The notes under the pieces are model-generated. The model saw nothing but the letters and a program-made list of their open reading frames with translations, did no database searches and was not told where the DNA came from. This document shows, in pieces, positions 1 through 5,975 of a DNA stretch of 13,121 nucleotides (the first letter of the stretch is position 1; every line of letters begins with the position of its first letter). This DNA is from Flavobacteriales bacterium (GTDB taxonomy: Bacteria > Bacteroidota > Bacteroidia > Flavobacteriales > Crocinitomicaceae): assembly GCA_947375085.1 (NCBI GenBank), contig CANCEQ010000077.1, positions 1 to 13,121 of the forward strand, read 5' to 3'. The translations under genes and the position numbers were made by a program.

Positions 1-203
1 AGAACTTTTTTACCCGACTTAGCAATTTGTTTCATTGCCGCACACGCTTGATCAAGATGTGCAATTGTCTTATTTAAATCAATGATATGGATACCTTTTT
101 TCTCTTCAAAGATATACGGCGCCATTGCCGGGTTCCATTTTCTTTTTTGGTGTCCAAAGTGAGCACCTGCTTCTAATAAACTTTCAAATGTTATTTTTGA
201 CAT
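1..203 (-). CDS. rpsB: 30S ribosomal protein S2 (N-terminal part, cut by left window edge)
   Basis: Only the first 67 codons are inside the window; the gene continues beyond base 1. The translation from the ATG at 203 begins [19 protein letters not shown] and continues with [26 protein letters not shown] and a run ending [11 protein letters not shown]. This is the classical S2 amino terminus (GAHFGHQ, RWNPKM and HIIDL blocks). S2 is a small-subunit protein that joins late in 30S assembly and is needed for S1 and mRNA binding. The gene is third in a rplM-rpsI-rpsB operon, 108 bases after rpsI; tsf would be expected next, outside the window. The long gap from rpsI is folded and may regulate rpsB (see the leader entry). 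The family call is essentially certain. Confidence 0.97.
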   Translation of the reverse strand, partial: MSKITFESLLEAGAHFGHQKRKWNPAMAPYIFEEKKGIHIIDLNKTIAHLDQACAAMKQIAKSGKKV

Positions 204-311
204 TGTAATGTGTTTTAATTGTTTACGTTCCTTTAGTATGTCAACAACAGAGGGGCAAAGTGCGGGTGCTCTGAAGCTTGGGTACTAAACAATCGCCAAA
301 ATAATAAAATA
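204..311 (-). promoter_or_regulatory. Structured intergenic leader upstream of rpsB, candidate ribosomal-protein autoregulatory element
   Basis: This 108-base gap separates rpsI from rpsB, whereas rplM and rpsI are one base apart. In the mRNA (minus strand) TTTAGTA (289-283) is perfectly complementary to TACTAAA (238-232). That pair encloses a second stem, CAGAG/CTCTG (273-269 with 252-248). A competing stem pairs ATTGTTTA (293-286) with TAAACAAT (225-218) and shares bases 289-286 with the first, so the two cannot form together. The 3' arms end 14 to 28 bases before the rpsB ATG. Such geometry is what one expects of a leader in which S2 binding, or translation, selects a fold. The base pairing is seen; the regulatory role is inferred. 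No good promoter match was found here. Confidence 0.45.
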
Positions 312-698
312 TTAACGTTTCGAGAACTGGAATTTTTTACGTGCTTTCGGTTGTCCTGGTTTTTTACGTTCTACCATTCTTGGATCACGTGTCATTAAAC
401 CTTCAGCTTTTAATAATGTTTTGTTTTCTTCAGCAACTTTAACCAATGCACGAGCAACTCCTAAACGGATTGCTTCAGCTTGACCATTGATTCCTCCACC
501 AAATACATTTACTGCGATGTCATATTGACCAACAGTATCTGTTAATTCGAACGGACGCTCAATTTTTGCTTGAAGTACAGATATAGGGAATGCTACCTTA
601 TAATCTTTTTTATTTACAGTCATTTTACCTGTTCCTTTTGATAAGTAAACACGTGCAACTGACGTTTTTCTTCTTCCTAATGCGTTTATTACTTCCAT
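312..698 (-). CDS. rpsI: 30S ribosomal protein S9
   Basis: The 128-residue product begins MEVINALGRRKTSVARVYL and ends with the basic tail KARKKFQFSKR. The SKR carboxyl end of S9 reaches the P-site tRNA in the ribosome. The family blocks are all present: GRRKTSVARV near residue 8, the FGGGINGQAEAIRLGVARAL stretch in the middle, and DPRMVERKKPGQPKARKK at the end. The frame is open further upstream to 764, but that part lies inside rplM and matches nothing in S9, so the ATG at 698 is the right start. It gives the normal bacterial length. The gene follows rplM after a single base, which implies translational coupling in the usual L13-S9 pair. Confidence 0.97.
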   Translation of the reverse strand: MEVINALGRRKTSVARVYLSKGTGKMTVNKKDYKVAFPISVLQAKIERPFELTDTVGQYDIAVNVFGGGINGQAEAIRLGVARALVKVAEENKTLLKAEGLMTRDPRMVERKKPGQPKARKKFQFSKR

Positions 699-699
699 A

Positions 700-1155
700 T
701 TATTTGAATGTGTCAAGATTAAATACTTGAGGTTTTTGTGCTTCTTGATCATGGTTAGGTCCAACGTACACTTTTAAATTTGTGAACAATTTGTTTCCTA
801 ACTTGTTTTTTGGCAACATACCTTTTACAGCTTTTTCAATCAAACGTTCAGGGTGTTTTTTCAACATATCCTGAGCAGAAGTGAATCTTTGTCCACCTGG
901 GTATCCAGTGTAACGAACATACTCTTTATCTACTAGTTTTGTACCAGAGAAAGAGATTTTTTCAGCATTGATAACGATAACGTTATCTCCGCAGTCAGCG
1001 TGAGGAGTGAAGTTAACCTTGTGTTTTCCACGGATTAATTTCGAAACCTTACTCGCTAAACGACCAACAGTTTGGCCTTCAGCATCTACTACAAACCACT
1101 GCTTATTAGCAGTTGCTACGTTTCCAGAGATGGTTTTGTAACTTAATGTATCCAC
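700..1155 (-). CDS. rplM: 50S ribosomal protein L13
   Basis: The 151-residue product (GTG start read as Met) opens MDTLSYKTISGN and carries the L13 landmarks WFVVDAEGQTVGRLAS, FTPHADCGDNVIVINAEKI, YTGYPGG and VKGMLPKNKLGNKLFTNLKV. L13 is an early assembly protein of the 50S subunit. The frame is open upstream to 1191, but those 12 extra codons are outside the family consensus and fall in the leader. Flavobacterial L13 proteins typically start (M)DTLSYKT, so the GTG at 1155 is chosen. It is first in the operon, with a promoter 46 bases upstream and a small hairpin between. Identity is certain; the GTG start is well supported by family alignment from memory. Confidence 0.95.
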   Translation of the reverse strand: MDTLSYKTISGNVATANKQWFVVDAEGQTVGRLASKVSKLIRGKHKVNFTPHADCGDNVIVINAEKISFSGTKLVDKEYVRYTGYPGGQRFTSAQDMLKKHPERLIEKAVKGMLPKNKLGNKLFTNLKVYVGPNHDQEAQKPQVFNLDTFK

Positions 1156-1185
1156 AATAAATTTATTAATTAAATAAGACAATAT

Positions 1186-1198
1186 CCCCAATTTGGGG
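1186..1198 (-). other. Small GC hairpin near the 5' end of the rplM operon mRNA
   Basis: The transcript reads CCCCAAATTGGGG: a stem of four or five pairs (CCCC(A)/(T)GGGG) around a loop of three to five bases. It lies immediately downstream of the predicted -7 box, so the hairpin would sit within a few bases of the mRNA 5' end and about 30 bases before the GTG start. It could protect the 5' end or help control translation of L13. The symmetry is visible; the function is inference. Confidence 0.4.
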
Positions 1199-1200
1199 TT

Positions 1201-1232
1201 GCAAAGATATAACTTCTAGAGTTTATTAACAA
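1201..1232 (-). promoter_or_regulatory. Bacteroidota-type promoter for the rplM-rpsI-rpsB operon
   Basis: On the minus strand a -7 box TATCTTTG (1209-1202, followed by C) matches TAnnTTTG exactly. It is preceded after 20 bases by TTG (1232-1230), in the context GTTTG. This is the known consensus for the primary sigma factor of Bacteroidota (TTG, 17-23 bases, TAnnTTTG). Transcription would begin near 1195, giving a leader of about 40 bases before the rplM GTG. It is the best promoter match in the window and fits a highly expressed ribosomal operon. Confidence 0.8.
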
Positions 1233-1296
1233 ACGAATTTTAAAAAAGATTCTTTTATTTAATATAAAACTAGAATTTAAGGTAATAATATTCGGA

Positions 1297-2070
1297 TTAT
1301 TTCTTTTTAAAAGAATTAATAGCGTTGATGGTAAAATCTGATAATACTAGCGTGCCACTGATTTCAGCTCTGTCTGAAAGTAAAAGATCCCAATGGTCTG
1401 TACCTTCCCAAAAAATTGATTTTAATTTTCGCATTGCTTCAGGATTTGAGTTAGCTAATAAACTTGCTAACTTATCAATTGCTTTATCCATTTCAGCTTC
1501 AGTTTCATATAGATCACTGTAAAGGCCTTTTTTATAAGCCCAGTCTGCCGATCTCCATTCCGTAGCATTTATTGCTAGTTGACTCATGGCAGAAAGTCCG
1601 ATTTTACGTTCTATAACTGGTCCAACTACAAATGGACCGATACCAACAGCTAATTCTGATAATTTTACTTCAGCATATTTTGTTGCAAAGCAATAGTCCA
1701 CAGCTGCTGCAATTCCAACACCTCCACCTACGGCTTTTCCTTGAATTCTTCCAATTATTAATTTATGAGATTTTCTACATGCATTAATTACGTTTGCGAA
1801 ACCAGAAAAGAATGTTTTCCCGACTTCTAAATCATTTATAGAAATAAGTTCATCAAAACTCGCACCTGCACAAAAAGTTTTTGATCCAGTTGATTTTAAT
1901 ATGATAACTTTTACATCTGAATTTTTGTCTACTTCTGTAATAGTATCAGCTAGCTTTTTTAATATTTTTCCAGGTAAAGAATTGCTTAATGGATGACCAA
2001 ATTCAATTGTTGCTATTCCTGATTCACTTATTGTGAATTCAACGTGTCCTTGTTCGATTGCTTCAGACAT
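1297..2070 (-). CDS. Enoyl-CoA hydratase/isomerase (crotonase) family protein
   Basis: The 257-residue length is normal for a soluble crotonase. The two oxyanion-hole segments are visible: FCAGASFDEL (residues 66-75) and GKAVGGGVGIAAAVDYCFAT (111-130). In rat mitochondrial enoyl-CoA hydratase two glutamates act as acid/base. The position of Glu144 (GGGCELA) is occupied here by Gly119 (GGGVGIA), while the equivalent of Glu164 is kept as Glu139 in KLSELAVGIGP. The usual PGxGG after it is replaced by GPFVV. So it is probably not a standard beta-oxidation hydratase; a hydratase acting on another acyl-CoA, an isomerase or a hydrolase is equally possible. It starts 9 bases after the RRM gene stop, so the two are likely co-transcribed, although no functional link is obvious. 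No clear hairpin terminator follows it. Confidence 0.85.
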   Translation of the reverse strand: MSEAIEQGHVEFTISESGIATIEFGHPLSNSLPGKILKKLADTITEVDKNSDVKVIILKSTGSKTFCAGASFDELISINDLEVGKTFFSGFANVINACRKSHKLIIGRIQGKAVGGGVGIAAAVDYCFATKYAEVKLSELAVGIGPFVVGPVIERKIGLSAMSQLAINATEWRSADWAYKKGLYSDLYETEAEMDKAIDKLASLLANSNPEAMRKLKSIFWEGTDHWDLLLSDRAEISGTLVLSDFTINAINSFKKK

Positions 2071-2079
2071 ATAATTTAT

Positions 2080-2514
2080 TTATTCAGTTCTACGGATTAC
2101 TTTTCCTTCGCTATCTCTTTCTACAGGATTTGGTTTAATGAATTTCTTCTCTCCTGAGTTTGATTTAGGTTTGTCAAATTTCTTAAATGGTTTTTTATCT
2201 CCAAATGGTTTTTTTTCAAACTTTTTGGTTGGAGTAGCAGTTGTACTAGTTTTTTTAGCGGGTCTATTGCTTTTTGGAGAAGCGATTTTTACATCTAATT
2301 TTCTTCCGTTTATATCCATTCCATTTAATGCATTAATCGCATTGATACCATGGTCTGTTTCCTCCATTTCAATATATCCAAAACCTTTAGATCTTTTTGA
2401 AGCGTTGTCATATACTACATGGGCATAAGTCACTGGACCAAATGCAGAAAAAGTTGCATGTAAATCTTCTGAAGTAATATCCCAATCGAGATTTGCAATA
2501 AATAAATTAACCAT
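2080..2514 (-). CDS. RRM-type RNA-binding protein with lysine-rich disordered tail
   Basis: The 144-residue product has one RNA recognition motif at residues 2-78. RNP2 is LFIANL (4-9) and RNP1 is KGFGYIEM (43-50), with the two aromatic positions of RNP1 as Phe45 and Tyr47. The remainder (about 80-144) is low complexity, rich in Lys, Pro, Phe and Ser, with repeated KKPF/KKF units (KKPFGDKKPFKKF), and is probably disordered and RNA-contacting. Small RRM proteins of this kind are common in Bacteroidota and cyanobacteria and have been proposed as RNA chaperones in place of, or beside, cold-shock proteins. The target RNA is not known. The 132-base upstream region carries a perfect inverted repeat that may be its control site. 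The next gene follows after 9 bases. Confidence 0.9.
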   Translation of the reverse strand: MVNLFIANLDWDITSEDLHATFSAFGPVTYAHVVYDNASKRSKGFGYIEMEETDHGINAINALNGMDINGRKLDVKIASPKSNRPAKKTSTTATPTKKFEKKPFGDKKPFKKFDKPKSNSGEKKFIKPNPVERDSEGKVIRRTE

Positions 2515-2552
2515 TTAATTTAAATTCTTTATTTTTAAATACACCTAAAATT

Positions 2553-2583
2553 ATTCTGTAAAATTAAAGTAATCTTACAGAAT
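2553..2583. repeat. Perfect 9-base inverted repeat upstream of the RRM gene
   Basis: ATTCTGTAA (2553-2561) and TTACAGAAT (2575-2583) are exact reverse complements separated by 13 bases. The centre is about 54 bases before the RRM start codon. It could be an operator for a dimeric regulator, since the arm spacing puts the half-site centres about two helical turns apart. If transcribed, it could instead be an RNA hairpin, possibly a binding site for the RRM protein itself. No poly-U run follows on the minus strand, so it is not a terminator. The symmetry is directly seen; the role is open. Confidence 0.5.
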
Positions 2584-2601
2584 CTACTAATTTATTAAAT
2601 A

Positions 2602-2634
2602 GAAAAAGCGGACTAATTTATAATCCGCCTTTTT
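2602..2634 (-). terminator. Intrinsic terminator of the pssA-purS-coiled-coil operon
   Basis: On the minus strand GCGGATTA (2628-2621) pairs with TAGTCCGC (2615-2608), eight pairs including one G-T, around a five-base loop. TTTTT (2607-2603) follows at once. The stem is also flanked by AAAAA on its 5' side, so it would have a T-run when read on the plus strand as well. It starts 18 bases after the stop codon of the coiled-coil gene and clearly ends that unit before the RRM gene. Confidence 0.88.
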
Positions 2635-2646
2635 AAATTTTGTTCA

Positions 2647-3624
2647 TTATTTTAAAGTGAAACTATCAGTTCCAATTAACTGACCTTCACAATAAATTTT
2701 AACTTTATAATTTCCTTTTAACGCTTCTTCGTTTTGCATGTCATAGTAAATAGACATGTCAATTCGTTGATTTTGGTAGTCAATATCTTTTTTATCTGAA
2801 TATGCAATTGAGCCTTGGTCTGAATTAAGAGTATTACTAGATTTTGACTGTAATGTCTTTCCGTCCGGATTAATTACTTGAAGATAAACAGTTTTAGTTC
2901 CTGCAGGTGTTAAAGGGTTTTCAGAGATAGTAAAACTTGAACGTATTTGAACGCAATTTCTAGCTTTATTCGTTTCTTCTGTTGTGTTGTTTAATTTCAT
3001 CTTTAAACCTGCTGTAGAGATACCAAAAGCTTGTAGTTTAGAACCTTTTTTTACTTGTTCTGCATTTACTTCTGCTTCGTGTTTGTAATTATCTCTTTCT
3101 GATTGAGTTGAACTCAATTCTGTAGTTGTTTGATCTAATTTTGAATTTAACTTTACATTTAAGGTGTTTAAAGAATCTATTTGAACTACATAACCTTTCA
3201 TAATGTTTCTTAAAGTTCCAATTTCACGAGTCATTTGTGCTATTTTACGAGCATCTAATCTTCCGTTTCTTTTAGAGTTTTCAAGATCTTTCATTAATCC
3301 TGTGATACGTTCTTTTTGAATATTTAAACTATCAGCTTTTGTTGAATCCTTTTTAATTAATTCATCATAAGTTTTTAGCATGTTGCTAAAATCTTCTGTT
3401 AAATCATTTGACATCCCATTTACATCGAAACCAAAATCTTTCATCATTTGGTTCATTCCCTCCATATCTGCTTTTAAAGTAGCATTTTCATTTGCACACT
3501 TATTTAATTCAGAATTTTTGTTAGACCATTTATAAGCCATTACAGCTAAACTAGTTAATAGAAGTAGGATGATTAAAATAAATGCACCATTACTTCTTTT
3601 TGGAGTTTCAATCTCTTCTGACAT
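2647..3624 (-). CDS. Membrane-anchored coiled-coil protein of unknown function
   Basis: This 325-residue protein is not one I can name. Residues 1-13 are hydrophilic with Lys9-Arg10. A single hydrophobic helix follows (about 14-31, GAFILIILLLLTSLAVMA), so the rest should lie in the periplasm. Residues 35-195 are charged and helical with heptad-like spacing and few prolines, consistent with a long coiled coil. From about 198 the composition changes to a beta-rich domain: FGISTAGLKMKL, then NCVQIRSSFTISEN, KTVYLQVINPDG and NYKVKIYCEGQLIGTDSF. The pattern resembles an immunoglobulin-like fold, and Cys224 and Cys312 could form a disulfide. There is no lipobox. It starts 41 bases after purS and is the last gene of the unit. 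A cell-envelope structural role is possible but not shown. Confidence 0.8.
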   Translation of the reverse strand: MSEEIETPKRSNGAFILIILLLLTSLAVMAYKWSNKNSELNKCANENATLKADMEGMNQMMKDFGFDVNGMSNDLTEDFSNMLKTYDELIKKDSTKADSLNIQKERITGLMKDLENSKRNGRLDARKIAQMTREIGTLRNIMKGYVVQIDSLNTLNVKLNSKLDQTTTELSSTQSERDNYKHEAEVNAEQVKKGSKLQAFGISTAGLKMKLNNTTEETNKARNCVQIRSSFTISENPLTPAGTKTVYLQVINPDGKTLQSKSSNTLNSDQGSIAYSDKKDIDYQNQRIDMSIYYDMQNEEALKGNYKVKIYCEGQLIGTDSFTLK

Positions 3625-3665
3625 ATGTTTTCGAGTAAAGTAAGAATGTTATTTTTATTCAGTTC

Positions 3666-3917
3666 TTATGCTTCTATTACGTTGTAAGAATAACTTTCCA
3701 TAATTTGATTAGAAAGTAATTTTTTACAAGCTTCTTCTGTTTTTTGTTCTGCTTCTGATTTTGAAGATGCATCTATAAATAAACGGATGTGTCTTCCAAT
3801 ACGAACACCACTTATTTCTGGTAATCCGATGTTTTGCATACTGTTAGATACTGCTTTTCCTTGTGGGTCTAATAATGCGTCTAGTGGCATTACATCAATT
3901 TCAGCTTTGAATTTCAT
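3666..3917 (-). CDS. purS: Phosphoribosylformylglycinamidine synthase subunit PurS
   Basis: At 83 residues, beginning MKFKAEIDVMPLDALLDPQGKAV, this is the standard PurS size and pattern. Other landmarks are LPEISGVRIGRHIRLFID in the middle and EEACKKLLSNQIMESYSYNV at the end. PurS dimers bridge PurL and PurQ in the FGAM synthase complex, which converts FGAR, ATP and glutamine to FGAM in purine synthesis. PurS is needed only with the short form of PurL, so the genome should also encode a short PurL and a separate PurQ; neither is here. The first 17 bases of the gene overlap the end of pssA, which suggests translational coupling. A purine gene joined to a phospholipid gene makes no pathway sense and may just be an expression arrangement. 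Confidence 0.9.
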   Translation of the reverse strand: MKFKAEIDVMPLDALLDPQGKAVSNSMQNIGLPEISGVRIGRHIRLFIDASSKSEAEQKTEEACKKLLSNQIMESYSYNVIEA

Positions 3918-4737
3918 GACTATGTTTTTTATTTAAATTGTTATCAATAAACGATAATATTACATACAAAAGTACAATTATTGGAATAGACCACACCAAT
4001 AAAAATGAGATTAATAATACACAACTTATTAAAAAAGTGAAACGTATCTGATTTCCAACCCATTTAAAATGTTTAAACTTCAAAGAAAACATGGGTATTT
4101 CGGCAATTAATAATATTGATACACTTCCAATAAGTGAGATAAAAAATCCTGGTTGAAAAATAAAATTTATCCATGCATCATGGTAACCAGTTGTTTTAAA
4201 GTCTTGCATTAAGATCAGAGGAAATGTTGTGAAGAAAATTGTGCAAGTTGGCGTGTTTAGACCTATAAATGATTCAGATTGTCTAGTGTCAATATTAAAT
4301 TTTGCTAATCTAAACATTGACATGAAAGGAATAAATAGAGCAAAAAAAGGAGTGTATTTAAGTGGTGTATCCATACTATTTGGTACGTTGTAAAAAACAG
4401 CATTTTTCCAATTTGTTAAATTAAAATTAACAAAAGATTGAAAGTTTGGCGACATTGTATCTTGACTTAAATCCGTTAAAGAAAGGATCATAATAACCAT
4501 CATAAATATTCCTGGTGCAAGTCCAAAAGTTACCATGTCGGCTAATGAATCCAATTGTTTACCAAGTTCACCTTGTACGTTTAATTTTCTGGCTAAAAAG
4601 CCGTCAAAAAAGTCAAATATTGCACCTGTGAAAATTAAAAATGGAGCAATGTCTATTCTTCCCATAAGAGTAAACAGAATTGCGAGTGCCCCCGAAAGTA
4701 AATTTGAAGCTGTGAAAAGATTGGGAATATTGAACAT
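3901..4737 (-). CDS. pssA: CDP-diacylglycerol--serine O-phosphatidyltransferase
   Basis: The 278-residue integral membrane protein begins MFNIPNLFTASNLLSGALAI, the typical start of type II (membrane) phosphatidylserine synthases. The CDP-alcohol phosphatidyltransferase signature is complete: Asp42, Asp45-Gly46, Ala49-Arg50, Gly59, Asp63 and Asp67 (pattern DxxDGxxARx8Gx3Dx3D). These aspartates bind two metal ions and the CDP moiety. Several further hydrophobic segments follow, including strong ones near the carboxyl end. The product, phosphatidylserine, is decarboxylated to phosphatidylethanolamine, the main phospholipid of Bacteroidota; the decarboxylase gene is not in the window. Phosphatidylglycerophosphate synthase shares the motif but has a different amino terminus. 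It is first in its unit, with a promoter about 30 bases upstream. Confidence 0.92.
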   Translation of the reverse strand: MFNIPNLFTASNLLSGALAILFTLMGRIDIAPFLIFTGAIFDFFDGFLARKLNVQGELGKQLDSLADMVTFGLAPGIFMMVIMILSLTDLSQDTMSPNFQSFVNFNLTNWKNAVFYNVPNSMDTPLKYTPFFALFIPFMSMFRLAKFNIDTRQSESFIGLNTPTCTIFFTTFPLILMQDFKTTGYHDAWINFIFQPGFFISLIGSVSILLIAEIPMFSLKFKHFKWVGNQIRFTFLISCVLLISFLLVWSIPIIVLLYVILSFIDNNLNKKHSHEIQS

Positions 4738-4766
4738 TTTCTAACGTTAATTTTTTTATTATTACA

Positions 4767-4799
4767 CAAAAGTATCAAATGAAAGGTATATATTTACAA
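4767..4799 (-). promoter_or_regulatory. Bacteroidota-type promoter for pssA-purS-coiled-coil unit
   Basis: On the minus strand TACTTTTG (4774-4767) matches the -7 consensus TAnnTTTG exactly. TTG (4799-4797) lies 22 bases upstream, within the accepted 17-23 base spacing. Transcription would start near 4762, giving a leader of roughly 25 bases before the pssA ATG. It lies in the 142-base divergent gap shared with the plus-strand porV-like gene, for which no comparable promoter was found. Confidence 0.65.
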
Positions 4800-4879
4800 T
4801 CTGACAAATATAAGTTTTCTCTACTATTACAATTTTTTCATAAAAATACTGTTATAGTTGTTGAATAAATCTAAACATA

Positions 4880-5974
4880 ATGCGATTAATTTTCCTATCA
4901 ACATTTTTATTTTTGTTGATTACTATAAATTTCAGTGTTTTATCTCAATCAGATAAAGTTGCACCAAAATATTCAAATGAATTTTTGGCGATTGGTGTTG
5001 GTGCCGATGCTTTAGGGCTTGGAAATTCTGTTGTTGCTCAAACTTCAGGAGTGAATTCAGGATATTGGAATCCTGCAGGTTTAACTCAAGTTAATAAATG
5101 GTTAGATGTTAGTCTGATGCATTCTGAATATTTTGCAGGAATTGCTAAATATGATTATTTAGGTTTGGCTCATGCGATTGATAAAATTAGTACTGTAGGT
5201 TTTTCTGCTATTCGTTTTGCTGTTGATGACATTCCAAATACAACTCAATTAATTGATCAACAAGGGAATGTAGATTATTCTAGAATTTCTACATTTACTG
5301 CTGCTGATTATGGTTTTTTATTTTCGTATGCTCGAAAAATGAAAATAAAGGGGTTAAGTGTAGGTGGTAATTTTAAAGTTGTTCATCGAAAAGTTGGAGA
5401 CTTTGCAAAATCTTGGGGCTTTGGACTTGATGCAGGGGCTCAATATTTTTATAAGAACTTTAAGTTTGGTTTGATGGCACGTGACGTTTCATCTACTTTT
5501 AATGCTTGGGTTTTTAATTTAGATTCTAAAACACAAGAGGTATTTGTTAAAACAGGTAATACAATTCCTGTAAATGGTTTAGAAATTACTTTGCCTCGAT
5601 TTATTTTGGCTACTTATGGAAAATTTAATTTAGGAAAAAAAGGTATTTATACAGCAAGCGAGATAAATTTAGATATTACTTCTGATGGTAGGAGGAATAC
5701 CTTACTTGAAACAAAATTATTTTCTTTTGACCCACATTTAGGAATTGAATTTGGGTTTAAAAATTATGTTGCAATTCGTGGAGGATTATCTAATTTTCAA
5801 TATGTTAAACAATACGATGATACTAAAAAATTAAATTTCCAACCTAATATTGGAATTGGACTAAATATTAAAAATTTCTATCTAGATTACGCTTTTACAA
5901 ATATAGGAAGTGTTTCTTCATCTTTGTATTCGCATATTATTTCAATAAGAATCAAATTAAATAAACCAAAATAG
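4880..5974 (+). CDS. PorV-family outer membrane protein, probable T9SS PorV2
   Basis: The 364-residue protein starts with a signal peptide (about 1-22, ending SVLSQ). The mature amino terminus has the PorV/PorQ landmark SNEFLAIGVGADALGLGNSVVA followed by GYWNPAGL (residues 61-68). The rest alternates short amphipathic strands and turns, as in the FadL-like 14-strand barrels, and ends in a hydrophobic/aromatic strand pattern (ISIRIKL). In Porphyromonas gingivalis PorV carries T9SS cargo from the translocon to the sortase PorU. This gene ends one base before a PorU-like sortase gene, so the two are surely co-translated. The combination with the long-form sortase argues for the second pair (PorV2/PorU2) rather than the primary porV. 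PorQ is a less likely alternative. The upstream gap has no clear promoter, but the A-rich sequence before the ATG is typical of Bacteroidota. Confidence 0.82.
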   Translation: MRLIFLSTFLFLLITINFSVLSQSDKVAPKYSNEFLAIGVGADALGLGNSVVAQTSGVNSGYWNPAGLTQVNKWLDVSLMHSEYFAGIAKYDYLGLAHAIDKISTVGFSAIRFAVDDIPNTTQLIDQQGNVDYSRISTFTAADYGFLFSYARKMKIKGLSVGGNFKVVHRKVGDFAKSWGFGLDAGAQYFYKNFKFGLMARDVSSTFNAWVFNLDSKTQEVFVKTGNTIPVNGLEITLPRFILATYGKFNLGKKGIYTASEINLDITSDGRRNTLLETKLFSFDPHLGIEFGFKNYVAIRGGLSNFQYVKQYDDTKKLNFQPNIGIGLNIKNFYLDYAFTNIGSVSSSLYSHIISIRIKLNKPK

Positions 5975-5975
5975 G

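Noticed and set aside
229..234. AAAGGA as a Shine-Dalgarno site for rpsB
   Set aside because: It lies about 26 bases before the ATG, too far to act, and Bacteroidota rarely use such sites.
296..311. Promoter for rpsB inside the intergenic leader (TATTTTG on the minus strand)
   Set aside because: It is one base short of the TAnnTTTG spacing and has no TTG at the proper distance.
699..764. Longer rpsI with an upstream start
   Set aside because: The extra 22 residues come from rplM coding sequence and are not part of S9; the ATG at 698 gives the normal S9 start.
1325..1522. Open frame on the plus strand inside the crotonase gene
   Set aside because: It is antisense to a clearly conserved enzyme gene and its translation has no family features.
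4800..4879. Promoter for the porV-like gene (TAAGTTTT or TATAGTTG)
   Set aside because: Each differs from the -7 consensus and neither has a TTG 17-23 bases upstream, so no site is called.
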